Shown here: piece by piece, positions 22,401-31,439 of the stretch
Numbering within the stretch: the stretch's first letter is position 1
Layout: the number at the start of each line of letters is the position of its first letter
NCBI GenBank assembly: GCA_027924645.1
Contig: BSBN01000293.1
Span: 10,874,501-10,938,500 of the forward strand
Source: Cunninghamia lanceolata
Taxonomy: Eukaryota; Streptophyta; Pinopsida; Cupressales; Cupressaceae
Direction: 5' to 3'
DNA: 64,000 nucleotides
The notes under the pieces: generated by a model
Told to the model about the DNA's origin: nothing
Seen by the model: the letters and a program-made list of their open reading frames with translations, nothing else
Database searches by the model: none
Made by a program: the position numbers and the translations under genes

Positions 22401-25400
22401 TGTATTTCGATGGTGCATGCAACAAGATAGGAAATGGGGCCGGAGTAGTTTTTATCTCACCAGGAGGTAAAACATTCAAATACTCTTTCTTACTGACATT
22501 TGAATGCACCAATAACGTAGCTGAGTATGAAGCCCTACTCATTGGCCTAGACATAGCCACCAAATACAAAATAAAAAAGTTGGCTGTCTATGGTGATTCT
22601 AAATTGGTCATCTCCCAAGTAAGAGAAAAATATTTATCTAAGAATAAAAGATTAAGACAGTACAGAAATGCAGTTTGGGATAGTGTTGAATTATTTGATG
22701 CTTTTTCAATCAGCTGGGTTGATAGGTCTAAAAACATCATGGCAGACTTTTTAGCAAACATTGCATTAAAAAGAGATGATCTAACATTAGGAGGGATCAC
22801 AGAAGTAGAATTTAAAACTAGACCTACCATCCCTGATAATATACAGAACTGGCAGGTGTTTGACAGCGATGCTGATATAATCAATTTCTTACATTGTGCT
22901 GATTATTATGAAAATCAAGAAATTGATTTCAGTGCATTTGTGGAGAAACACGATGGGAAAGAAACCCTATTTGGCCAAGAAGTAGTTCAACTGAAGACAA
23001 ATAAGATACCCAAAGGGCTTATTGCATTAGAAAAAGCATTTGATGGGCATGATAGATACAAGAAGAAAGAAACACCAGTGATACCTGAGAATCTTGAGGA
23101 AGTGAACTTGGGGACTCAGACAACCCCAAAAAATGTATATATTGGGAGGAATCTTGACCAGAAAATCAGAAGTAGAATTATCAATCTACTTAGGAAGTAT
23201 AGGCATGTGTTTGCTTGGTCTTATGATGACTTAAAGGCATATAGAGAGGATCTATTTCAACATGAGATACCACTCAAACCAGATGCAAAACCATTCAGAC
23301 AGAAACAAAGGCCGATTAATCCTACATTGGCTCCGAAAATGCTGGAGGAACTTACAAAGTTAAGGGATGGAGCTATAATCAAACCTATTAGACATTCTTC
23401 CTGGGTCTCAAACTTAGTACCTGTCAGGAAAAAGAATGGTGACATTAGACTGTGTGTTGATTTCAGAAACCTGAATAAATCTTCTCTCAAAGATAATTAT
23501 CCTCTTCCCAATATGGAGGCGATATTACAGAAAGTTACTGGATGTGAATTACTATCCATGATGGATGGTTTCTCCGGCTACAATCAGGTAAAGGTTAAGG
23601 AGTCTGAACAATTCAAGACCGCATTCACCACTCCGTGGGGAACATATGTATACTTGAGAATGCCATTTGGATTAACTAATGCTGGGGCAACATTTCAAAG
23701 AGCGATGGATGTAGCTTTTGCTGAATTGATCAATAAGATTATGATAGTCTATCAAGACGACTTAACAGCATATTCAAAAAAGGCTGAAGATCATTGCACA
23801 CATTTAGAACAGATATTTGTCAAAGCCCTAGAATATGGAATATCATTGAATCCTAAAAAATGTCAATTTGCAGTAACAGAAGGAAAATTGCTTGGCCATA
23901 TAGTCTCGAAGGAAGGAGTTAAAATAGATCCTGAAAGGGTGGAAGCAATTGATCAGGTCCCTATTCCAAAAAATGTAAAAGCTATACAATCATTTTTTGG
24001 TCAGATAAATTTTGTCAGAAGATTTATACCAAATTTCGCAGAGATTGTTTGTCCTATATCAAGAATGCTGAAGAAGAACTCAGATATGAAATGGACAACA
24101 GAAGCAATGGAAGCATTTGGTAACATTAAGGAGGCCATCAAACAAGCTCCAGTCTTAATATCCCCTGACTTCGGCAAACCTTTCCAACTTTTTTCATTTG
24201 CTTCCTATCATACAGTGGCAGCAGTGTTGTTGCAGAAAAACAATGATGGATATGAACAGCCAATCTCTTTCTTTAGCAAATCCCTTCAGAATGCAGAGTT
24301 GAAGTATGACATTATTGAAAAACATGCATATGCATTGGTAAAAGCAGTAAAAAACTTTAGACCATATTTGGTAGGGGCTAAAATCATAGCATATGTTCCT
24401 AATGCTGCAGTCAAGGATGTACTGATCCAAACTGAGGTCACCGGTAGGAGATGTAGGTGGATCAATAGGATTCAGGAATTCAACATTGAAATCCAAATCA
24501 CTAAATTAGTAAGAGGACAGGGTCTTGCCAAATTGATGACTGAAAATAATCTAGAAGCTTCCCATATATGTAATGTTGATGCAAGTACCAGTATTGAACG
24601 TACTCCATGGTATACTGATATAGTATATTATCTAACACATATGAAGAGTCCTGAAGGATATGATGATAACAAAAGAAGGACACTCAAACTACAAGCTTCA
24701 AAATATGTACTCATTGGTGGAGATCTCTATTGGAAAAATAGAGATGGGGTTCTACTATTATGTTTGGATGAATATCAATCAAAACATATTATGAAGGAAT
24801 TGCATGAAGGCATGTGCGGAGGACATTTCTCAGCAAAAACCACAGCCCACAAAATTTTGAGGGCAGGATACTATTGGCCTAAAGTCTTTAACGATTCGTA
24901 CCAGTACACTAGAAAATGTGAAGCATGCCAAAAGTTCTCAGGGAAGTTAAAGTATCATGGAGCACTACCTTTAAAACCTATGCAAGTTGAGGCTCCATTT
25001 TATCAGTGGGGTATTGATTTTATAGGTGAAATTTCAGAGAAATCAAGTGGGGGGCACCGATGGATTTTAGTAGCTACTGATTACTTTACAAAATGGGTGG
25101 AAGCAATCCCAACCAAACAGGCTACTAGTAAAGTTGTGATAAATTTTCTAATGGATAACATTATATGCAGATTTGGTACTCCTGTAAGACTGATTACTGA
25201 TAATGGGATGTGCTTTAGATCTGATGAATTCAAAGGTTTCTGCAGCACATATGGTATCACTGTTTCTTATGCTGCTCCTTACCATCCACAGGCCAATGGA
25301 CAAGCTGAATCAAGTAATAAGAGTCTGTTGAAAATCATAAAAAGAATGTTGGATAGAAATAAGAAGGCTTGGGATTCAAAATTAAGAATGGCAGTATGGG

Positions 25401-25864
25401 CTGACAGGATTACTATAAAAAAGGCAATTGGGAGATCCCCTTATGAATTGGTATATGGGACCCAAGCAAGATTACCATTAGAAAATCTTATACCAGTATA
25501 CAAATTCATTCTCCAGGAAGACTTGAATATCCCTGAACCAATGGAGGAAAGGTTGGAACAATTGGCAGAGCTTGATGAAACAAGAAGAATGGCTCAGAAA
25601 CAGAATATTAAATTACAATCACAGGTAAAATATCTCTTTGACAAAAAGGCCAAAGAAAGAAAGTTTGAAATAAATGATCTGGTACTAATGTGGAATGCAA
25701 GATGTCAAGACAAAGGAAAACATGGAAAATTTGAAGCCCTGTGGTTGGGTCCTTTTGTTATCACTGGCAAGGGAGGTGATGATTCTTACTATGTACAGAA
25801 TATGTCAGGAGAGGAGCAGGAATTGCCAGTACATGGGCAATACTTGAAGCAGTTCTTTTCATAA
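19460..25864 (+). CDS. Gag-pol polyprotein, single ORF, 2134 aa, with RNase H ahead of RT
   Basis: Domains in order (positions counted from the codons): N-terminal charged coil about 130-180; gag core about 305-470; zinc knuckle C548, C551, H555, C560, with CX2CX3HX4C spacing, one residue shorter than canonical; aspartic protease D820-S-G; archaeal/plant-type RNase H with D984, E1022, D1046, D1096 all present; RT about 1290-1510 with D1369 and YQDD (D1433, D1434); a gypsy RNase H remnant in which the expected acidic residues are F1580, H1622, P1647 and K1691; integrase zinc finger H1782, H1789, C1820, C1823; integrase D1853, D1914, E1950, with D-35-E spacing. No chromodomain follows. No stop or frameshift separates gag and pol. 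The start ATG is the first in frame, 182 bp after the LTR. Tat-type elements known to me carry the extra RNase H after the gypsy one, so this order is odd. Confidence 0.95.
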   Translation: MDGRRSRMEGRNLQSSPPLRNISKRNVNPKYSHQDNNLDIQENDSEQNIAIHNKFTPLHDSNENLSGATDDILARYRPTPQEQRDHDAKVMRDIDRNQAEHDFKVSFDQGEEIGYELSNQGMNDNPEYQEINNQDMSDEKQEILMLRKELERYKIQEEKELLQQEIQQRRNKAKTAPPKYVPPHRGNISRNTQQNTNSAQNSHASGSHQNTISQIPRPPPICNASLHMANNYPPPGQQYYRPQNQHINPHMNQHQQYAYHQPPGGYNYYPNPPHLNFPPQNLANICSQFDLTGYQLYPYPMDSTWRNMVPKFTGNNAVSAEDHIRSFNAFVQDIGMDWEDIRMRLFMMSLTEDARDWFNSLPDASINSMTDFHNQFKDQYGNQYAPEFALHELISIQKYQNESVFDFNLKFSKLHNKVPHGAKLSDQAALSIYMKAFDPKTGYELRNRCPATLAEAQKIAITIENNRKAAGMVSKRENHRNLQNPNAQQIKPEGQHRQDRPRLHDMPYNTNWKDGRPIDNNRKQPYGKDTPDPLKRNMAHMAENKPWCSICNLPHSPEYCEVAKSIQQEEMLYNYNRDNHTINMMQDTPCVVIEDYSSSEEEGYEYDVGNQKYHVNMGEQQVFSDQEDIYDNKPYGQWRKPTDDEKEALTVAAVAQARNTYNLRNRTTNAGQGTPGSVFIKDQNNKGNNTKSSPKEPEKGDKNKMKENIEKENTKTEKNDQIITPSFDIAQAVSQVKISVPLLEMMKIDKYRSTVVKMISDTPNPKHKGFEKTTNNVHQENFKMPEVYLGDTLTKNPSQVDPFYTTLVIKNRIVRNCMIDSGAAMNIMPIAVMKELGMWVDTTYGQCYAMDNRSIPVVGIMKDVEIKLASYPEATYNIDITVVDIPPYYGMLLSRQWAAMAGGNVQLDLSYATIPVGDKEIKLCREPRYDNIIERMDRHQVNFFCDTDLGVFKVGETTPELHNTDPIHTESMKKENDLWKMYFDGACNKIGNGAGVVFISPGGKTFKYSFLLTFECTNNVAEYEALLIGLDIATKYKIKKLAVYGDSKLVISQVREKYLSKNKRLRQYRNAVWDSVELFDAFSISWVDRSKNIMADFLANIALKRDDLTLGGITEVEFKTRPTIPDNIQNWQVFDSDADIINFLHCADYYENQEIDFSAFVEKHDGKETLFGQEVVQLKTNKIPKGLIALEKAFDGHDRYKKKETPVIPENLEEVNLGTQTTPKNVYIGRNLDQKIRSRIINLLRKYRHVFAWSYDDLKAYREDLFQHEIPLKPDAKPFRQKQRPINPTLAPKMLEELTKLRDGAIIKPIRHSSWVSNLVPVRKKNGDIRLCVDFRNLNKSSLKDNYPLPNMEAILQKVTGCELLSMMDGFSGYNQVKVKESEQFKTAFTTPWGTYVYLRMPFGLTNAGATFQRAMDVAFAELINKIMIVYQDDLTAYSKKAEDHCTHLEQIFVKALEYGISLNPKKCQFAVTEGKLLGHIVSKEGVKIDPERVEAIDQVPIPKNVKAIQSFFGQINFVRRFIPNFAEIVCPISRMLKKNSDMKWTTEAMEAFGNIKEAIKQAPVLISPDFGKPFQLFSFASYHTVAAVLLQKNNDGYEQPISFFSKSLQNAELKYDIIEKHAYALVKAVKNFRPYLVGAKIIAYVPNAAVKDVLIQTEVTGRRCRWINRIQEFNIEIQITKLVRGQGLAKLMTENNLEASHICNVDASTSIERTPWYTDIVYYLTHMKSPEGYDDNKRRTLKLQASKYVLIGGDLYWKNRDGVLLLCLDEYQSKHIMKELHEGMCGGHFSAKTTAHKILRAGYYWPKVFNDSYQYTRKCEACQKFSGKLKYHGALPLKPMQVEAPFYQWGIDFIGEISEKSSGGHRWILVATDYFTKWVEAIPTKQATSKVVINFLMDNIICRFGTPVRLITDNGMCFRSDEFKGFCSTYGITVSYAAPYHPQANGQAESSNKSLLKIIKRMLDRNKKAWDSKLRMAVWADRITIKKAIGRSPYELVYGTQARLPLENLIPVYKFILQEDLNIPEPMEERLEQLAELDETRRMAQKQNIKLQSQVKYLFDKKAKERKFEINDLVLMWNARCQDKGKHGKFEALWLGPFVITGKGGDDSYYVQNMSGEEQELPVHGQYLKQFFS

Positions 25865-26101
25865 ACATGTACAAAGAGAATTGAGTGTTGCCAGTGCATG
25901 GACAACATTCAAATAATTCTCAAAAATATCTTATTCCATGCACAGTAGTCTAGGAATCATTCCCGCTCCCCATCATTTGTTCCTTTCCTTTTTCCAGTTC
26001 CATAAAACCTCACCCCAAGATAATAAAAGATGTGGTCTACTTCCCCAGGAGATCTGGATCCTTGTATACTCACAGGGAGTATACATCCCAGACAGAGCCA
26101 C
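25865..26101 (+). other. Trailer between gag-pol stop and 3' LTR
   Basis: It is non-coding. The first ~60 bp (GTTGCCAGTGCATGGACAAC) are a degraded repeat of the gag-pol 3' end (ATTGCCAGTACATGGGCAAT). An 8-bp hairpin, GTATACTC and GAGTATAC with a 5-nt loop, lies at 26064-26084. The bases touching the LTR (CAGACAGAGCCAC) are not a good polypurine tract. Confidence 0.7.
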
Positions 26102-26259
26102 TGTTAGCACAGTAAAATTTTCAAAATTTTACTATTTCCTTACTCCATCATATTTGAATAAACCCTAAGGAATATCCCAAAAGGACCACAATATAAAATT
26201 TTTTGTATCTCATAAAATGTCTAGGGATGAACAGTATCAAATATCATCAAAATCAATCC

Positions 26260-27232
26260 ATCGGCAAGAGGTCGTGTGGCTTACACCGATACACAAGGAA
26301 TTGTTTGAAAACAACCATCGGCGTGAAAATAGAGATCGGAAGAAGAATTATGGAGCTCACCGATGGAGTAAGCAACACCGATGACTTTACATCGGCAAGA
26401 AAGGCAAGTGGTCATGCCGATTGGTATGACAAATATCTATCGGATGATCTTTTAGAAGTTGCCCCGACAGTATATATCATACCGATGAAGCACTTTCGGC
26501 AAGAGTTTCACCGAACAGCATGCGAGGGTAACAAAGCAATAGTCATCGGTGAGAAATGAACCATCAGAATAGAAAACAAGTAAGTCTCCGACGATCAAGA
26601 GTCCTGGCGATAAGAAAGTTATCGGCAAGACTCACAGCGATGCATCTTCATCGGGATAGCTTGACATATCAGAACAAAAGAAACAAGTCTTGCCGATTCA
26701 TAAGTCACAGTGATCAAAAGATATCGGTGACACTTTACTAAACTTTGCCCGATGAAGGATGTGATAAAGGGCATCGGGGAGATGATTTGGATCGGGATGT
26801 CTTGAGAAAGCTATCCCGATAGAGAATGTCATTCCGATAAAGATAAAAGTTCATACATGAAGAGATTATCGGTAAGACAATAAAGATCGGGGAAACATAA
26901 TTTTAGTATCCCGATGGTCTCAATCTTCCCGATAAGCAAAGCATATCGGTGGGACTTGCCATATCGCGGAGAGATCTAAAACCCTTGGCGATGAAGGAAA
27001 TCACGCCGATGGTCGCACCCACTTGAAATGTGATACTACATGGCGTCGGGGATACAATTGAGGGGTCACGCCGATTGACTGTCCGCGCCATAAAAAAAAA
27101 GGGGTTGAGGTCACCCAGACATTTCAAAAAGCACGCCGATAGGAAGAGTTATGGCGATGTGACACTTCACAGTGATGAACATTGAATTAATCGGATAATT
27201 AATACAAAACGGCTACAAAGTTCATACGATCA
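26260..27232 (+). repeat. CGAT/ATCG motif array in the 3' LTR
   Basis: This is the counterpart of 14103-15075. Several motifs intact in the 5' copy have become ATTGG, ATCAG or GTGAT here, while two or three show the reverse, as expected from CpG decay after insertion. Confidence 0.75.
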
Positions 27233-27382
27233 TTATAATTGCAAAAAACCGTCCGAGAGCAGAATACAGAAGAATTCTCAGGGCAAAAGCAAAGGCTTCC
27301 AATTCCAGCCATCGAGCGACAGGTACACATACACAAACCACTATATTACCTGTATTTGAATTTCCTGCCAAATTTTTCAAAC

Positions 27383-30367
27383 ATGGAAATTTTGGGGAAA
27401 GGAAAAGGAAGAAAATCACAAGGGGAAACCAATAAACCAAAGAAGCAAAAAACTGATCAAACCCCTGAAGAAAAAGTGAAAGATAGAAAACTAAATCAGG
27501 ACTTGATTGATCAGTTGCCTGGGTCAGCTCCCAAGGCCAGGAGGTCTGCCCAACTCAGGGCAGAAGTAGAAAAATTGGAAGACAAACATAAGCGCCTGGG
27601 AGATATTTGGACCCCAATTAGGGGATATGAACTCTTCAGATTCCACTACAACAGAAGATTTAGAAATGCCCCTGTGTCAAACCCATGGCACATGAATTTA
27701 GGCAAACTGGTTGTACCTAATGTATTCTTGAATGTAGAACTCCTGCAACTGTTAGCCAGGCATTACAATTCAGGCCTGAAAGCTATCTGCAACCCTCAAG
27801 GAGAACCAATTGTACACCTATCAAAAAATGCTATTTGTGAGGTGTATGATTTGGATGATTTGTGCACTGTCCCTGTTGTTTATGAAGATTTGGATAAAGA
27901 ATACTGGAGAATGGATACAACCTACAATGGATGGAGGTTACCCATTCATAGACCCAGGATTGAAGGAGAAGTGATACCCTTGACTGAGAATGATGGCCCT
28001 CCCTTTCATGTATCCATTTTTGAACCATACATTCAATATACTTACTATTCTGTAGGCCAAGTCCTTGGCTCAGAGGTCCCTGAGTTCATGGCTATTCCTC
28101 TAATGGTCATAACCTCTGATATTCAATGTCACAATGCCAGACAATTTGATTATGCCTCCTATGTTGCTACTAGAATAGACTCTGGTCTATCTACAATAAG
28201 AAACAATGCTCCAGCATGCTCTTTTGAGCATTACTCGATGCTCATGCATATGGTCTTATACTATGGCCAGGAAGTAGGATTGTGGCCAAATGAGTTTCAA
28301 GTTGTTGCTGCGGATAAGAAAGGGGAGAAGATACCTGTACAAATGTGGACCCGAATCTGGGATAGCAGGTATGCTAACTCCAGCTATGCTCAATTTGAAG
28401 AGCATTGTGTTAAAGTGCTATATAGGTATTTCAACCACCCCTGTGAATATTCAATTTCAAATGAAATAAAAAGATTCCTCAGACCAAAAGATTTTGGTGG
28501 CCCCCCTACTGTCACTCATAATTGGGGAGATTGGTATTGTTTTGAGGATGCTACTATGATCAGAGTATATGGTTTTGAGGATGCTCCATTTATATTGCCT
28601 AAAACTGTCCCTGACAGAGTTGCATATTTGGAAATAATTAGGCAAATGCATTGTTCAAATGTCATGCATCTAAGTTCGCATGATAAGCAATCATTCATGC
28701 CCAGTACTTTATGTTTTGGAGATTTTACTGTGGTTTCAAAAGAAGGATACAATCTCATTTTGGATAAACTAATGCATTATAACATGGTGACTGCTGAGGT
28801 GAGGAAAGGGTTTGATCCTGAGGGTTTCATTGACTATGCAAGAAGAAAACAAAATCTCAGTGGATACATGCACATACATTATCCACATGATGATGTCATT
28901 AGAAATTTGGAAGAGGCTGAAGTCGACTTAGTGGTGGAGAAATATAACAGAGATTTGAATGAAAAGAAAAAGCAGTTGGCAGAAGTTGAAGTGGTATCCT
29001 CTGAAGAGGAAGAATTGACTGAACAGCCACAAGATAAGACAATAGAAATGTCTAAAAGAAAAATGCAACAATATCAGCCTCCAGTTGTGATACATGATGA
29101 GGAGGGGTCTGCTGATGAAGATCCACGCCAAAAGGCTTATGATTCTTTTGTGTCAGATGATACATTCATTCATTCGAAGGAATTTAAATCATTCCTGTAT
29201 AAATACAAGGGAAAAGAAATTAGAGAGTCAGTAGATAATGTTTCTGCTGACAATGAAAAACAGTTATTAGAGATGTTAAAGGAGACAGTGGACAAGGAAA
29301 TGCAGGACATGACACCAAGCAGAGGCAGACAGCTGCTTAAAGATGCAGGGGTTATGATTTTTCCCGGTTTGGATTTAAATTCTGCTCTAGTTTTTGATAG
29401 TTTTTTGAATAATGCTGATGATAAGTATAAGCTTACTCCAGAAGGAGTTAATGAAGTCTATATGGGAACGAGATACAATAATGATGAAAATTCTTTAATG
29501 ATATGGGCATTGTATCCTCCCCATAAGAAGACGGCCATCATAGACACTGAAAAAACTTTTGGCCATGTTATGACTTTCAGAGCCGGTGAAACTGACCCCA
29601 TAATTACTGCAGACATTGGTATCAATGTCGCAAAGTTGAATAAAGCACAAGCTCAGATGTTAATCAAGGAAAGAGATGCTTATAAGCTGAATTGTGAAAG
29701 ATTAACAAAAGAGAATGACTACTTGAAGGACGCTGTTAAGAGCACCTTTGGCCAATCTACGAAGAGAATAACTCAAGGTGAGAGCTCACAAAGTAGTCAA
29801 GAGATATCCCATGATCAAGCCAAACAAATTCAAATAGATGCATTTGTTACAATACTGCAGAGCAGGTATGCAAACATGGTACGGTGGTTAAACCAGTTTT
29901 GGGATAACTACTCGGAAAATCATAAAGCAGTCAAAGAACATGAGAGGCTTGATCAGAGGATACAAGAAAAGGTGATCGAGTTGCAAAACAGAGGTGCCAC
30001 TGATAGCACAGATATCTCTGATGCAAGAGCATTGCTCAAACGGCACCAGAATTATTATGATAAACTCAAAGCTGATGCTAAGGAAGGGACTGATGCATCA
30101 AACGCAGGGGTGCCCAGGATATTCAAAGATAATGGAGAGGTAAAGAGCAAAGAAGAGTGGACTGTTGATTGTCAAGTTATATTGCACAAAGCCACAGGAG
30201 CTCTAAAAGATAAAGCCTCTGTATCTATAGAAGTTTGCAAACAACTGGAGGAAATGGTCACCCTCAATATAATCACCAGGAGTGCAGTCGAGCTTACAGA
30301 TTCTCACCGTGCGCAGGAGTACTTAGATCATCTGACAAAAGTCTATTTATGGCTAAACAGAGCCTAA
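27383..30367 (+). CDS. LTR-encoded protein of unknown function, 994 aa (3' LTR copy)
   Basis: This copy is full length, open, and has the same start and stop as the one at 15226-18210. I count about 11 base differences between the copies across the frame, of which about 8 change residues: near the N-terminus TS to IL and S to N, then L to S, A to T, K to E, T to I and D to N. That ratio looks neutral, as expected when both LTR copies were identical at insertion and have simply aged. If genomic RNA starts at the downstream TATA-like site, this copy would lie near the 3' end of that RNA. As in the 5' copy, no known domain is recognised. Confidence 0.85.
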   Translation: MEILGKGKGRKSQGETNKPKKQKTDQTPEEKVKDRKLNQDLIDQLPGSAPKARRSAQLRAEVEKLEDKHKRLGDIWTPIRGYELFRFHYNRRFRNAPVSNPWHMNLGKLVVPNVFLNVELLQLLARHYNSGLKAICNPQGEPIVHLSKNAICEVYDLDDLCTVPVVYEDLDKEYWRMDTTYNGWRLPIHRPRIEGEVIPLTENDGPPFHVSIFEPYIQYTYYSVGQVLGSEVPEFMAIPLMVITSDIQCHNARQFDYASYVATRIDSGLSTIRNNAPACSFEHYSMLMHMVLYYGQEVGLWPNEFQVVAADKKGEKIPVQMWTRIWDSRYANSSYAQFEEHCVKVLYRYFNHPCEYSISNEIKRFLRPKDFGGPPTVTHNWGDWYCFEDATMIRVYGFEDAPFILPKTVPDRVAYLEIIRQMHCSNVMHLSSHDKQSFMPSTLCFGDFTVVSKEGYNLILDKLMHYNMVTAEVRKGFDPEGFIDYARRKQNLSGYMHIHYPHDDVIRNLEEAEVDLVVEKYNRDLNEKKKQLAEVEVVSSEEEELTEQPQDKTIEMSKRKMQQYQPPVVIHDEEGSADEDPRQKAYDSFVSDDTFIHSKEFKSFLYKYKGKEIRESVDNVSADNEKQLLEMLKETVDKEMQDMTPSRGRQLLKDAGVMIFPGLDLNSALVFDSFLNNADDKYKLTPEGVNEVYMGTRYNNDENSLMIWALYPPHKKTAIIDTEKTFGHVMTFRAGETDPIITADIGINVAKLNKAQAQMLIKERDAYKLNCERLTKENDYLKDAVKSTFGQSTKRITQGESSQSSQEISHDQAKQIQIDAFVTILQSRYANMVRWLNQFWDNYSENHKAVKEHERLDQRIQEKVIELQNRGATDSTDISDARALLKRHQNYYDKLKADAKEGTDASNAGVPRIFKDNGEVKSKEEWTVDCQVILHKATGALKDKASVSIEVCKQLEEMVTLNIITRSAVELTDSHRAQEYLDHLTKVYLWLNRA

Positions 30368-31434
30368 TTAAGCTTATATAATTATTGTTTGTATTGGTTA
30401 AAATCCCAAGAGACTTATTGAAGAGTTATATCTCTTCATGAAAATATCTATATAAGTTCAAACAATCTATGCTGAAAAATCATCAGCAGTAGAAGATATT
30501 CATATATACATATACATAATATTCCAAAATGACCGTGTTGCATATTTTATTTTGAAGAAGAAATTTGAAGTTCTCTGATTCAGTATTTCTACTTTGGTAT
30601 CAGTTATTTGTTGAAATTATTCAATCGTGTGGCTGTCTCCATTTCTGCATTTCCCTGTTATTCAGATTAAGATATCAAGTATATATTTAATCTGTCAATA
30701 CACATTCGCTGTATCTGTGTGATTAATTCGGTTGGTGTCCATCCTAAGGAATTAAACCCTTCTAATTTATTCACAGTAGCCTGGAAGTAGTAAGTTGGGA
30801 TTACTAAGTAGAGCCATATAATTAGGATTGACACACTGTCTCCAGTAAAATATTATCTGTTAATCTTGTCTTTTCATTTCATTTGGTTCCTTCAAGTAAG
30901 GATTAAAGTACCTTCTGGTGAATTATAAGATATCTGATTTTATTTGGTTGGATTATCAAGGAGAGTCTGTCAGTCATTTACTTGCACGTTTATACAAGCT
31001 ATAAACCAGAACTGTGCCAAATATCTAGAATTTTTACCATTTAGAAACTACTGTTCTTAGTCCTTCAAATTGACTCTGTTACCCAACAAGGCACTGGTCT
31101 CATTCAACTCATTAATTAAAACCATTTTTTGATATTGCTTATACAATTTCTGCCAATCACTTATTAAACATTACACATAGAATTAATTAGTCAGCTTTGT
31201 CATCTATCCTACATCCTATGCCATTGTAGATAGACCTAGTTAGTCCATTCATCCATACTCAGACTGCTTTAATATTTCAAGGTTCACCCACCTAGGTGTA
31301 GCAGGACCTAAAGTGTAGGAAATCATCAAACCTTGAAGGTTGATTTCGTCAAGTTAGTTCAAAAACGTTGCAAATCCAAATATAGAGCCTGGCATCCTCT
31401 TAGGATTAGTAACTTGCATATTTGAGACCTAACA

Positions 31435-31439
31435 CATCT
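31435..31439. repeat. Target-site duplication CATCT (right) of the gypsy element
   Basis: It matches 13940-13944 exactly and adjoins the CTAACA end of the 3' LTR. Confidence 0.95.

Larger units (their letters stand above)
13945..31434 (+). mobile_element. 17,490-bp intact Ty3/gypsy element, Tat-like, with ORF-bearing 5.3-kb LTRs
   Basis: Two LTRs of exactly 5,333 bp (TGTTAG...CTAACA) flank an internal region of 6,824 bp with PBS and one uninterrupted gag-pol ORF. The integrase lies after RT, as in Ty3/gypsy. The archaeal-type RNase H, the PBS of TGGYGACTC..CTGGGGA type and the absence of a chromodomain point to the Tat/Ogre side of the family. LTRs differ at roughly 27 positions and have no length difference, so insertion is recent compared with the other elements here. 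It sits in the RT region of copia element 1. Unusual points are the complete ORF in each LTR, RNase H ahead of RT, and lack of an obvious polypurine tract. Confidence 0.95.
26102..31434 (+). repeat. 3' LTR of the gypsy element (5,333 bp)
   Basis: It has the same length and ends as 13945-19277. I count about 27 base differences, nearly all transitions, and about half lie at CpG. Examples are GATCGG versus GATTGG and CACGGCG versus CACAGTG. Its TATA-like sites are at 26192 and 30449. Confidence 0.95.
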
